DNA of 64,000 nt from Stachybotrys elegans. Its lineage: Eukaryota; Ascomycota; Sordariomycetes; Hypocreales; Stachybotryaceae. How positions within the stretch are numbered: the first letter of the stretch is position 1; every line of letters begins with the position of its first letter. The stretch covers positions 62,001-126,000 of the forward strand of contig JAGPNK010000039.1 of assembly GCA_020746835.1 (NCBI GenBank), in the 5' to 3' direction. The position numbers were made by a program, and so were the translations under genes. A model generated the notes under the pieces. The model searched no databases, was not told the origin of the DNA, and saw nothing but the letters and a program-made list of their open reading frames with translations. Positions 32,590 through 42,903 of this stretch are shown in pieces.

Positions 32590-32840
32590 GGATGGGCTAC
32601 ATTTATGCTTGTCCCCTGACCTCAAATCTGCACATCTGCCTTGCATCTGGTTGCCTTCCCTCAGCTGCTTCCCTTGTTGGTAGTCTTCTTGCTCCAACCC
32701 TTTCAGGTTGCATCTAGTTGCCTTCCTACATCCACACCTGGCTAATTTTCTCCTAAACCGCCGTGTTCGCCTTTGCTCCTCAACACTGCTTTTTCCTCTC
32801 TGCCTGCCTATCATATCTGCTGCCTTTACCAACACTCATC
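32590..32840 (+). repeat. C/T-rich leader repeat, copy 1
   Basis: Shares GGGCTACATNTATGC, CTGCCTTGCATCTGGTTGCCTTCC and following C/T-rich text with copies at 33.4, 35.5 and 40.6 kb. It ends at the ATG of a small spliced gene. Confidence 0.7.
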
Positions 32841-33096
32841 ATGGCCTTTGCAATGATAATGGAAACCCGTCCCATTAGTGACATTATACGTCTTTTCATT
32901 GCAATACCTGGAGTAAGTGGATACAAGAGGCTGCTGGCGGTTAATTAATAAATCACAGTATATCTTCCATTATGTCCCCTGGATAGCAAGGCAGATTAGA
33001 GCCGCCTTCAGTCGGCCTGACCCTCCGATACCTTTAAGCACCAATGCCTCCATACCGGCAGACTCCACAGTGGAAGGGGTGACAATCTGCATTTGA
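32841..33096 (+). CDS. Small spliced protein, 69 aa
   Basis: Exons 32841-32912 and 32959-33096 are joined in phase 0 by a 46-nt intron with a perfect GTAAGT donor and CACAG acceptor. The predicted protein has a hydrophobic, aromatic central part (RLFIAIPGYIFHYVPWIARQ) and a Pro/Ser-rich tail; it could be a membrane-associated micropeptide. The start codon lies directly after a copy of the C/T-rich leader repeat that also precedes genes at 33.7, 35.8 and 40.8 kb. No homolog known to me. Confidence 0.45.
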
Positions 33097-33359
33097 CTAG
33101 AGATGAGCCGATAATTGAAACGGTTTTGGTTGAGTGCTGAATTCTGTGGGTTGCAATTTGCTGTCTGCTCCCCATTCTGTATATCGCTGGTATTAGGCCT
33201 GAGATGGGCGAGGTTAATCTCGCTGCAAGCGGAAATGGTGTACACGTGTAGCCGAGATCGGATACGAAATGGCAATGCAGTTCTTGTTGGTTGAAATATG
33301 GCTGATGCCTGCTATGATGCATGCCATGGATCATTTCTCGTGGAACTGCCGTGCACTGG

Positions 33360-33722
33360 GAGGAGTACGGGGCCAGGATAAAGCAGGATGCATTGGCCGA
33401 AGCTAATGATATTGCCCCTGTTTGTTCGTAATTATCTCAGCTTCTTGTGCCATGCCCAATCTAGGTAATGATGCCGGCCATGTTGCTCCCCAAGAAAGGA
33501 CATATATGCCTGTCTCCCGACCCCCAAATCTGCACATCTACCTTGCATCGGTTGCCTCCCCCAGCCACTTCTCTCATTGGCAGCCTTCTTCTCCAGCTCT
33601 TTTAGGTTGCATCTGGGTCGCATTTCCGCCTTCCTGCTGACTCTTGCTTTCTGGGCTGCATCTGGCTGCCTTATCCATTGTCTCGGTTCACATTCCCAGC
33701 AACACGTTACTCCTTTCTACTC
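33360..33722 (+). repeat. C/T-rich leader repeat, copy 2
   Basis: The last ~100 bp (GCATCTGGGTCGCAT..CGCCTTCCTGC, then GGCTGCCTTATCCATTGTSTCGGTTCACA) are shared almost base for base with the copy ending at 35,832. Upstream parts match 35,370-35,560. It ends in the 5' leader or start region of the gene at 33678/33723. Confidence 0.8.
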
Positions 33723-34810
33723 ATGGAGCCAGCCTCCCTTGCGTGGGCAGCAACTCGAATTTGGCATGCCACCCTTATCTTATCGCTTGGCACACTTCTC
33801 CTGCTTCTCCTGCTTCTCCTGCTTCTTCTGCGACAGCAGGGTGGTGCATGGGACCCGGAGAAATGTCTTCCCTCCAAGAAACCCCGGATCGCGCGCACAA
33901 TTACAATTGAACAGGTTTGAGATGTGCTTTTCCGCGGCTATCAATAAGCTTATACCTAATAGACCGTCGAAACGATCCCATACGATTTAAGCGCATTATA
34001 CCAAGAACCACCGGAGGACGAAAACTGGATGTGTTGTCTTGTCGACCTGAGAGGCGGCAAATGGGCAGATATCAAGCACTTGCCCTCAATCAGGGTGGTT
34101 ACAGAGGATCTGGTGGCAGTCCGCGAATCGATTATCCCATGGCTGCGAGAGAACGGATTCATGTTTGCGACAAGGGCTGCTTCACATGCATATAGCCTGC
34201 AGGAAGCAGGAGAAAAAGCCCGCATTCACTTTGTTCGAAGGACAGTTGATGTGGTTAGGGATACGAAAAAAAGTGTTACCCTTTATCACATCCTCCGCAG
34301 TCTTACAACGGATACAAGCCTTCAGGTGCCAATCGAAAGCAGTATTTTAACAAAGCGTATTAAGGTATGTATTAATGACCACAATAATGCAACTGGATTG
34401 TTAATGGATTATAGGATTCCAAAGGCAAGGACCGCTCTCGATTCTTATTACGATACATGCTCTCGAAACTGGTACCAGTCCATGGCCTCTTTAGCAGCGA
34501 AGCGTTGGACATCCTCCGTAGAGAGGAGAATACATGGATGAACATGTTCTCGCAATTAGACGAAGAACGGACAAGAGGTCCATCGGAGAACCCGGAAACG
34601 GATATGGGAGACATATTGCAGACATGCGACTTGTTGATGCTGGAAGAATCAGCAAGTCGGCAATTCTACAATCGGGTTTGGGCAACCCTCGAAACTCAAC
34701 ACGGCGAACCAATCCTATACAAAATTTTGTTGGACTCACCGATCATTCAGGCGTGGCCATTGAAAGACAGAATGGATATTGTTTCTACAGTTTTGGGAGA
34801 CAGTGTCTGA
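33678..34810 (+). CDS. Membrane-anchored hypothetical protein, 329-344 aa
   Basis: Exons are 33678-33914, 33963-34364 and 34415-34810, all phase 0. Introns are GTTTGA..ACCTAATAG and GTATGT..GGATTATAG. The start is 33678, or 33723 (MEPASLAW) right after the leader repeat; I favour 33723. Near the N-terminus a pure run of about 12 Leu preceded by LILSLG gives a single transmembrane or signal-anchor helix, encoded by CTTCTCCTG repeats. The remainder is a soluble, charged domain of about 270 residues (DLRGGKWADIKHLPS, WLRENGFMFATRAASHAY, RRTVDVVRDTKKS) with no catalytic motif known to me. Likely type II membrane topology. Confidence 0.65.
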
Positions 34811-35308
34811 CTTATGCCTTGCGACATAGCTGGACTCGACTAGCTAAGCTTATAGCGCTAGAATGGTCTTATTGGAAGTTGGACTGGGGCTCAATGTATT
34901 GGTCCTCAAGTTGATTCTGTATAGTAGTCTGATTTAATCCTCACTTTTGACTTGTAGTTTCAAGTTCGTCTGCAGACGCTGTCTCCTGTGCACCCGTGTG
35001 GACTAATGCAATGGAGAGAAACGTGGAATCACGGGGACAAGAGGGCCATGGTGCACAGGTACATAAAACGGTACTGTTTTGCCGACCGTCTGTAGATCAC
35101 CTCTTCCCCTTAAACAATACATCCCCACTGTTGAAACGTTTCTCGAGTCTCCATCACTCGAGACCCCGCGGCTTTTTCCTGGTGCTCCAACGCTTTATTG
35201 CCTTCCTACACTCCCTCGGCTGCTTCCCGTCAAGCAGCCATACTCGGCAGGGCTCAGAACACCCCCTTTTTTTCTTCTTCTTCTTTTTCCCTTTACGGGT
35301 CCAATCTT
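34811..35308. other. Intergenic, no gene recognised
   Basis: Short frames only. The right part (35,150-35,300) has C/T-rich text and a CTT/TTC run that grades into leader-repeat copy 3. Confidence 0.5.
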
Positions 35309-35832
35309 GCCATTGTCAGCTCCCCATCTGCTCAGTGGAGCTGCTGGGGGGAGTAGGGGGAGGGGGGCAGGATGATGCAAGACGCATTGACCAAAGTAGC
35401 TGAATAGCAAGCTGAACCATAGGCCAAAAGCAATAAGGCGTGGATGCTGTTGTCCCCTGTTTCTCCGTGGTCATCTCACCTTTTTCGGGACAGACTTGGG
35501 CTACATATATGCCTGTCCGCTCCTGCAGGTCTGCCTTGCATCTGCTTGCCTTCCTGCACTTCCTCCAGCCATTTCTCCCTGATTTGCAGCCTTCTTGTCG
35601 CTTGCCCCTACCGTTCCCCTGGCCGCCTTGTCCATACTGTCGGTTCTGCATCTGGTTGCCTTCCCCCAGCCGCTTCTTTGGCAGCCTTCTTCCACCAGCT
35701 CCTTCAAGGTGCATCTGGGTCGCATGTCCGCCTTCCTGCCGGTTCTGTTTCCGGCTGCCTTATCCATTGTGTCGGTTCACACTCCAGCACCACACTACTC
35801 CTGTTATTATCATATCAGAGGGGGCAAACAAC
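35309..35832 (+). repeat. C/T-rich leader repeat, copy 3 (longest)
   Basis: Begins with GTCAGCTCCCCAT (also at about 40,600) and contains two internal iterations of TGCATCTGSTTGCCTTCC. It ends at the ATG at 35833. Similar to 33,360-33,722 and 40,597-40,829. Confidence 0.8.
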
Positions 35833-36760
35833 ATGTTTTCCCGTTCCGGAAGGAACTCCTTGCCTGAGGCGGGTGCTTGCTTCGCACTTGTGATCGTTAT
35901 ACAAAGCGTGTATTACGCGCTGCCACGAAGAGCAACAGCTGCAGATCCAAAACCGCACCGTCGACTTCAAATCATTGCTGCTTTCGATTTGACTGGCCTC
36001 GCATTCTTGATCACAGGCTCCATCTATCAACAGTCCAGTTATTCCAGCCTCGCTGATGTCCTAGGGTTGTGTTGTATTGCCGTGGTCTTGTTGTCGATTT
36101 GGTATACTGAGGTCTGGTAACGAATTCGACATTCCATTGAACTTTGCTAATAGGTTCCAGTTTGTCGAGATGCTGCTTCCTTTCCTACATATATCGCGCC
36201 TTATAAGTGCAACGATATATACTGGCGGGATCCTTTCAGTCGCCTTGCTTTGCGTTGGTCTTTGGTTGATGATCATCCATGGGCTCGAGGTACTATGGAT
36301 GGCGCCAGGACTAACCCACATCACTATCACAGGAATAATAATCCATACAATGGCGACGAAAGTACCTAAAGAGAAGAAAAGGCTCGGAAAACCTCTATTA
36401 TGGGTTGCGCTCACATTCTTCGGATCAATTCTTTGCATCGGATATGGCGTTCTTGCCGCCCTTCGCTTGCCAGCCGGACATGGGCCTTCTCAATGCGCGA
36501 TTTGTGGACTGTTCCTGTTACCGAAAGCATGTCTCTTCCTTGAAAGATCCAAAAAGAAAAAGCAGAAGCCTGATCCTGAGCTGCGTCCCGTCCCGCTAAG
36601 TGGTGCGGCGACCGACACGATGACTCAGCCTCGGCCGTCACCATCATCATCCCACTCATCTTTCCTTGGACAATGCGGTTCTGGAGTTGACTTGATCTCC
36701 TCTACGTCAGTACGGTTCTTTTTGCGAAGTTTGAGCAGCAGTGGACTAACAAACAACTAG
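35833..36760 (+). CDS. Multi-pass membrane protein, 296 aa
   Basis: Exon 1 is 35833-36116 and exon 2 is 36154-36760, joined in phase 2. The intron is only 37 nt but has GTAACG and TTGCTAATAG. The splice restores a continuous membrane protein across what would otherwise be a stop. Predicted helices lie at about residues 13-31, 46-65, 73-92, 96-118, 121-140, 148-165 and 190-212, giving six or seven segments, with a short basic N-terminus and a Lys-rich then Ser/Pro-rich cytosolic tail after residue 235. The order recalls seven-helix fungal integral-membrane families, but no signature (for example the CFEM/PTH11 Cys pattern) is visible. The start is immediately downstream of leader-repeat copy 3. 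Confidence 0.65.
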
Positions 36761-38837
36761 GATTTCGCCACAGGTGATGGCAGAAGGCATTCTGGAACAG
36801 ATCAATGGGACTGGGGGCTCAGCGTGAGCAGCCGGTGCGCGTACTATATTATGGTGTTGTTTGTTAGCATTCTTCTATTCCGGTGGCTGTTTAGTTCCTT
36901 CCACAGCATATGTATTTGTCGTGCCCCATGGGCTTGCCCAAGGTATGCAGTTCCCTGCTAAATAAAGGAGGGGCAGCCCGGCTCCTGCTCAGATCTAGAC
37001 GAAAGGCTTCTATCATGTATTTCTGCGGTCTGCCTGCAGTACATGACGGGCGACATTCTGGGAGTCACCCAAAATTCCGCTCGGCATAACCCACATGTAC
37101 CTAGTGGTTGAGCGAAAAGGCATCTTAGTTGGGGCCAGAAGGACTGGGTCCCAAACACTATGTTCTCTGTGGCCGGTCTTTCTACATTTGGGGTGAAGGC
37201 CAAGATGTTAACCGAGGAAGTTGCAAATGAGATGCAAGAGAGGGTCATGTCAGCTCAGCAGTGGTCGAGACTTCCGGGGCTCTTTCCTGTATTCCGCGTC
37301 GATAGCGCCTACCTCCCAGTTCGCTGGCCTTGCCAGCTTCACCACGGATCACATGCTGAGCGTTCACTTACCGGGTGGGAGCTGCTGAGCTGACGGGCAT
37401 GGCAAATCTCCGGCTTGAGATTGCAGGCTTAGCAGACCCTTGCCAGTAACGCTCTCCTCGGACCAGTCCTTGGCGTTCCCTCGGCTCGGGGAAGACGAGC
37501 CAACCGGCTTGTACAGACCCTTGCCAGCTTCGCCACGGAACATTCGTTTGCCGCATGGGGAAGAAGTTACAGAGCTCGCCGCGAGAAGCCTGTTTGCCAA
37601 CCCCTATTCATACCCTAGTGTCCAAGAATTACGTACCACGCCATGCTACTTAGGTACAAATACACCACCTTAGCCATAACTCCAATCTTCAATAACCGTA
37701 CCCAATACAACAGCCAGAAGCTAAGGCACTGTTCCTTACTTTAATATTTTGGCATTCAGCTAATCCATTTAGTAGATGTCATGCTTACAACCTCCACAAC
37801 CCTTGCTAGGCAAGCGAAAGCCAAAAGACCAGTTACAGAGACACGATAACACAGAACAAAGACAATTCCATTTCGAATGGATACATCATAAGTTAGAACG
37901 AGCTCAGCCGATGACAGGAGGGCTGGGAAAAGAACGGACAGAGAAATCCATTCGAATGCGAAAACGAGAACCACCCCCTTGTTGTCCGAGCACGATGCAA
38001 CCGCAACCGGATACCGCAACCGGATAATAAGCACCAGAAGTAAAGTGGTAATAAGGAAAGAACACCTGTGAAGTAAGTGGCCTCCCTATGATCTAGCTCT
38101 GAGCTTACCAGTACAGATGCAGGACCGACCATCGAAATGACTCTGGTCTGGCTTTTTTTTAATTTTTAATTTTGGGGGGGGGATCGGGATCTGTGGCTGG
38201 GCGGATGCGGCTGTGAGAGCCTGTGTACCGGATGGTGTGAGGAGCTGCCTTATCCAACAGCTCAATCGTAAGTGGAAGTGGGGTCGAGTAGATAATATAC
38301 CTTCCCTGTCAGACCAGTCGAAATGAAACCTTTCCCTTGATATTTTTTCTGAGTTAACTCAAGCCATTAGTTACTGTTTAGCCCCTCGACAGCCCACCTT
38401 GACTTGTTCTGCCGTATGCCCAACATTGGTGCTCTCTGCTAGCCAGTTGTTCGGCACGTCTCATACCCTTCCTCCTCCTCCGCCACGTATCGCGAACGAA
38501 CACTCTCACATCCTCTACAACCCCTCGTCGATCTCGGCTTGATAGGCTCACGAATACGACCCCAGGCTACCTTGAAGCCCGCCAACTCTCAACCGATCCA
38601 TAGACAGCGTGATACGGCCACAGTGCACCGACATTTCCACGAGAGTTTATATGTCATAGCCAGCCTTCAAACCCGAGTACGAGGGAGTTGTCATATCCCT
38701 GGCGGCTCGTATCGCCAACAAACCATCCTCGCATCCTACAATCTCAAACAGCAGCGATAGCGACAACGAAAACCAGTGGGCTATTTGGCCTTCATTGCCC
38801 CCGTTAAGCCACCAGACAGGCAACTGTCCTTGCAAGT
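36761..38837. other. Interval without supported gene
   Basis: No frame exceeds about 96 codons. Around 37,430-37,560 there is internal repetition of CAGACCCTTGCCAG. A T8/G9 tract lies at 38,152-38,182. At 38,260-38,345 a decayed copy of the C-terminal tail shared with genes at 39.97 and 40.40 kb is present. Confidence 0.5.
38260..38345 (+). pseudogene. Isolated tail fragment of a local gene family
   Basis: Reads KWGRVDNIPSLSDQSK followed by TGA and TTTCCCTT, almost the same as the end of the protein at 40,403 (WGLVDNIPSLSDQSK, TGA, TTTCCCC). No open frame leads into it. It is the first of three spaced copies (38.3, 39.97 and 40.4 kb). Confidence 0.6.
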
Positions 38838-39970
38838 ATGACTCGGAGTCGCCGAGGCGTCCTCCAAGAAACAACCGACCCACCTCAGTCGCCAGTCGAT
38901 TGCTCGAGCAGCACAAACGAGATCCGAGATGCTACTCGCTATGTACAATTTACCAAACCGCTGGTTACTCTTACTGTTATATTTGAAGAAGAACAGCCTG
39001 AGGATTGGGCTGATATCGTTGATGAGGATGATGGCTGCGCTGAAAGGTCGCGTCTCGATGTGGGGGTTGCAGAGGATGCGGTCGTTCGCCCCAAGAAGCG
39101 TTCTATCACTGAGGCTCTCCGCTTTCTATCAAGACAACCTCCCGAAAATCCAGACGAATGGATAACAGTCAATGGTCAGACTGATGAGGGCAAAGGAGAA
39201 GATGGGGATAGAAGAGAAGCAGGAGACACAAGGGGAGCAAGGGCGTCTGACAAGATTGATGATACCGATATCTTCACGCTTGAGGATGGAGAGAAGAAAT
39301 GTGACGAGCCTCCTCCGAAATACCTCGAGGAAGATATTGATAAAGCAAAGATTCAAGCACCAACAAGTACCGACTCAGCAACCAACCCTCTCGAGGGGGT
39401 ACCTATTCCCCGCTCTATTGAAAGCCCATCCTTGATGTTTACCCGACCTCTAGGCACCTATAGAGGCGGTCCTCTCCACTTCACACCGCATGGTGGACAG
39501 CGGCTACACTGCGATTTACCTCAAAAGGCCAGCAATGCGTCCAATGACTCAATTTTTAGTGAGAGGTTCGCACGGGAAGAGCAGTGGATGGAAGAGGTAG
39601 ACGAGATTGACAAGACAGCTCCAGATTTCGACCAGACACTCCCGTCTTACAGGCAACAAAGAATAACCCAGGAGGCTATACTACCTTTTACCTAGGCATA
39701 AACCCCGACTCGACTTGCCGGGAGTGCGGGCATGAGAGATGCCCGGTGTGTGTAGCCGAGTTGGCCGATTACGGCACCTTTCTCCAGACTAATCCGGCGT
39801 TATCTGGATCGCCTGCAAGTGGCATGGCTCCGCGAGCTTCTTTCCCGACAAGCAGGCTCGGGGATCAGCCTACAGGGTCAACGAGAGGAGTTTCCCAATT
39901 GGTCAGCTCTAGGTGGAAAGAGGGGTTAAGTAGATACAATATCCATTCTCTACTGGATCGGTCCGGATGA
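38838..39970 (+). CDS. Hypothetical protein with C-terminal Cys/His knuckle, 358 aa
   Basis: Two-exon model: 38838-39596 and 39653-39970 (phase 0; GTAGAC donor, CTTACAG acceptor). The donor is weak, and without it the protein ends at 39,695. The first exon encodes an acidic, largely disordered protein (EEEQPEDWADIVDEDDG, then Lys/Glu/Gly-rich). The splice attaches NNPGGYYTFYLGINPDST and then C-R-E-C-G-H-E-R-C-P-V-C, a compact C-x2-C-G-H-x-R-C-x2-C motif seen in small zinc-binding fungal proteins. The last ~25 residues (WKEGLSRYNIHSLLDRSG) are a diverged version of the tail at 38.3 and 40.4 kb. Function unknown. Confidence 0.55.
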
Positions 39971-40032
39971 AATCTTTCCCCTTGCAAATCATTCCGTGTT
40001 TACCCACAAAGGCCCGATTCTTCCTTGAAATA

Positions 40033-40403
40033 ATGTCATATGCCTGGGTCTGTGTAAGTGGCCCTCTTAAACTATGTTTTAGCCAGAGACTAAGAGCTAT
40101 GAGGCCTGTCAGATGTTGGCCGTGATCAAATACGACGAGATTTGGGATAAACCCTACTGCCAGAAGTGTAACACGGCATTCCACATTGATCTTGCCGTTC
40201 AACGCTGGTGTATCGATCTCGTGACCAAGAAGCGCACCGACATAGAGGAGAGGCACAAGGACGGAGAATTTCTACCAGCGACGATTGGGCATAATGATGA
40301 GCCGAAATGGACAGACGGACTGGCCGAATACTGGATCAAATACTGGAAGAAGGAATGGGGTCTAGTAGATAATATACCCTCTCTGTCAGACCAGTCGAAA
40401 TGA
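40033..40403 (+). CDS. Small Cys-containing protein, 113 aa
   Basis: Exons 40033-40053 and 40083-40403 in phase 0, with a perfect GTAAGT donor but an intron of only 29 nt, unusually short. If this is not an intron, translation could begin at 40113. The protein contains C-x2-C in KPYCQKCNTAFH with a nearby His, preceded by an acidic-aromatic helix, and ends in the shared tail WGLVDNIPSLSDQSK. It looks like a member of a fast-evolving small-protein family whose other local copies (38.3 and 39.97 kb) are fragmentary or fused. Function unknown. Confidence 0.5.
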
Positions 40404-40596
40404 AAAATTTCCCCTTACATTTAACTCGTCGACAGCACAACTCGACCTGCTATCAGATTTTGACTTGACCCTCTTCCATCTCTTTCCCAGGAGAAGATAG
40501 GCCAACCGGCTGATACCATACCCTCCAAGGATGCGAGTTAGGCTATTTATGCATTTGGTCACCTAATCATGCTACAACATCCAATCACACTTGCTA

Positions 40597-40829
40597 TCGT
40601 CAGCTCCCCATAGCTGGAGTAGTAGGGAGGGGGGAGAGCTAGGATGACGCAGGCCTCCCCGAGAAATGATGGGCTACATATATGCCTGTCCACTCCTGCA
40701 GGTCTGCCTTGCATCTGGTTGCCTTCCTGCACTCCCCCCCGTCACTTCTCCATGGTTCGCAGCCTCATTGCAACAGCCCTGCACTGCCCTGCCCACCTAA
40801 TTTGCTCTTGCCCAGCCCCCACGATCGCC
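40597..40829 (+). repeat. C/T-rich leader repeat, copy 4
   Basis: GTCAGCTCCCCAT, GAGGGGGGAG, GGGCTACATATATGCCTGTCC and CTGCCTTGCATCTGGTTGCCTTCC recur in the same order as at 35.3-35.6 kb. It ends at the ATG of the 42-aa gene. Confidence 0.8.
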
Positions 40830-41022
40830 ATGTGCAACTACGTCTACGTAAGTAGCACCATCAACATATTTCTACACCGTCCCGTGGCTAGACTAATATG
40901 TTCGTCTACAGCGAGAGTATATGTGCGAGCACCACTACCACCTGGTTGAGTCCTGGTGTCTAAAATACATTGAAACGTGGAAGAAATGTCCTCCAGTAGT
41001 TGTCTATAAGGAGTACTGGTAG
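40830..41022 (+). CDS. Cys/Tyr-rich microprotein, 42 aa, spliced
   Basis: A tiny two-exon gene: 40830-40847 (MCNYVY) and 40912-41022, joined in phase 0 by a 64-nt intron with a consensus GTAAGT donor, a GACTAAT branch-like word and a CTACAG acceptor. The product has four Cys, two His and many Tyr/Trp (for example EYMCEHHYHLVESW), consistent with a metal-binding or disulfide-rich micropeptide. Short proteins of this style, starting M-C and spliced after a few codons, occur widely in Pezizomycotina. There is no signal peptide. The start codon directly follows leader-repeat copy 4. Standard ORF scans would miss it. Confidence 0.6.
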
Positions 41023-41943
41023 ACTGCCCTTATACAAAAGGAAAAAGTACATTGGCTAATAACACTTATATAGGGGTAACAAGATATGCGGTATATCGAT
41101 GTCTTGCGCAGTTCACATCATCTAGCTAACTTCTTCGCCACAGGTGCATGCCGTCAACGCCAGCAGCCTAGCAATCACCCGTGTGCCAAGATGGTTAAGC
41201 GTCCTAATTCCGCCGTGTCTCACCCATACCACCACCGCGTCTCTGCCTAGAAGGGGAGCTCTTTACGAACGATCCACCCCTGTATCATCCGATGTATACC
41301 GCCTCAACCACCATGCTGTGGTAGCCTCGCTCTCTCGGGATAAGACTGACGCTCGCTCGCACGCCGGCCAGGCCCAGCAATTATCCGTGGGCCAAGATGA
41401 TTCAGCGTCTTAATTCCGACACGTCTCCCCCTCCCGCCGAGCACGCGTACCACCACCGTGTCTCTGCCTAGAAGGGAAACCCTTTGCGAACCGGCCACCT
41501 CTGCATCTCTGTATTTTTGCTTCCTCTTTTTGTATCCTTAATTTTCTTCCCATCTTTAGGCAGAGCTCAATTAATTCTACACATTTCTGCCACCCGGTTC
41601 CTCTGGCCTGTAGCTTGCCAACCAAGGTCCTTGGAAGAGAAGATGCGTACCGTTGACCAGCTAGACGGTCTTTGCTGCCTTGTTGCCGCTGATGCATTGG
41701 CTTGATCTGGCTGATTGCGCTAACAGCCCGCAGCCCTTGTCCATCACTTCCTTGCAGGGAACATCTTGTCGCGGATGTGGCCGCCAGGGCAACCATCTGC
41801 TGCACTGACTTTTCTCATTCTCATCTCCTGCCTGGCCTTGGTAATCCGAACCCCAAGCTTCTGAGGTCTCATCAGCCCCCGAGCTCCTCGTTTAGCAGAA
41901 GGGCAATCCCGATCCATCTTTCTGTTCTCGCCCGGCACTATGG
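41023..41943. other. Repeat-derived intergenic DNA
   Basis: Contains a diverged tandem duplication (41,156-41,500). A block at 41,690-41,790 recurs near 47,125-47,225 (TGATGCATTGGCTT..CTGGCT..TTGC, then AGCCC and CTTG..GGATGT.GCCGCC). No gene. Confidence 0.55.
41156..41500. repeat. Diverged tandem duplication, ~135-bp unit
   Basis: Two units (about 41,156-41,290 and 41,364-41,500) share 'CCAAGATGRTTMAGCGTC', 'TAATTCCG', 'ACCACCACCGYGTCTCTGCCTAGAAGGG' and flanks in the same order. Confidence 0.8.
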
Positions 41944-42390
41944 CAACAGCTCAACCTACTAAGCCACTGCGTCGCCAACTTGCACCGTGCTGCCGCATCT
42001 ACGAGCGCCCAGGTCGACCTAGCACAAGCAATCCAGGTCAGCGAGGCCGTGAGGCAGGCCAGCCTCTAGGTCCTCGTAGACCTGTACCAGCGCATCCGTC
42101 GCTATGTTGTCCTGATGCTTGCTGTTACCTTTATCCTCCGCAGCCACGGAGCGCACGCGTATGATCAGCACCCTGGCTATAGAGCGTGACTTGGCGATGC
42201 CCTAGAGGACACCACTGAGGTATCTGCCCCTATAGTCCCGCGACCGCAGCGAGTGATCCACCTGCTCCCGGGCCGCTTGAACAATTTTAGCGACGTTGTG
42301 TTTGTCCTATAGCTACCTCACTTCACGTCGGCCGAACGAGAAGTCCTATGATACGAACCAGGGGCCCTGAGGGACTCCGAGCTGGAGCGA
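41944..42390 (+). pseudogene. Unidentified coding relic with RIP-like stop codons
   Basis: One frame across this interval reads like protein between stops: helical text with repeated AxxxA spacing (LHRAAASTSAQVDLAQAIQ), then VLVDLYQRIRRYVVLMLAVT, then PRPQRVIHLLPGRL, then LPHFTSAEREVL and EYEPGALRDSE-like text. It is interrupted by TAG, TGA, TAG, TGA and TAA. The TAG and TGA stops are what CAG and CGA give after C-to-T change. I cannot name the parent family. Codon composition and continuity argue for a decayed gene or transposon ORF rather than chance. Confidence 0.4.
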
Positions 42391-42903
42391 TAATCAGTAT
42401 AGTGGTGTATCTCCTTCCTTTTTTTTATCATTTCGTTTCTTCCTATCTTTAGGTCAACCTTCAGTACGCGTAGGGAGCGTCCAGGAAGTATCAGCTCGTT
42501 CTGTAGTCTAGCAGGTAATTGGTAACCCTCCCAAGCTCCCTGAGGGGGGTGGGGTGGTGACCATCATGCTCCCTATCTAGAATGATCCGTGCCAGCTCAT
42601 GAACCGTCTGACCACCACTGTCCCTTACCCCCTGCTAAGACCCCCTGGCCGAGGAAGATGGAGGTGGCCGAGTTACCTTCTTCAACAAGGCAGGTAAGCC
42701 AGAAGTCCGTTCTCTCTTGCCCCTTTACTACATATGGTACACATACCCCTCATCGGCCCGCCACCCGCCATCAGCCAGCCACGTCGACCTGCGGCCTTTA
42801 ACCGAACTGTCGATAAAACATATCTCTGCCCATCTGTCTCAGCGTTCCTCTTTCTACGCCTGCTTTTCCATTCAATTCTAGTCAGATCGCTCAACTGCCC
42901 ACC
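42391..42903. other. Promoter region of methyltransferase-like gene; repeats
   Basis: A block near 42,600-42,680 (CTGACCACCACTGTCCCTT..CCCCTG..GGAAGATGGAGG) recurs near 45,890-45,935. The last 100 bp are C/T-rich and end with CCACCATGCC, a good start context. Confidence 0.55.

Larger units (their letters stand above)
32014..32840. other. Intergenic with inverted repeat and leader-repeat copies
   Basis: Holds the inverted repeat at 32,069-32,107 and two partial copies of the C/T-rich leader repeat (about 32,340-32,480 and 32,590-32,800). Short frames on both strands are repeat translations. Confidence 0.6.
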
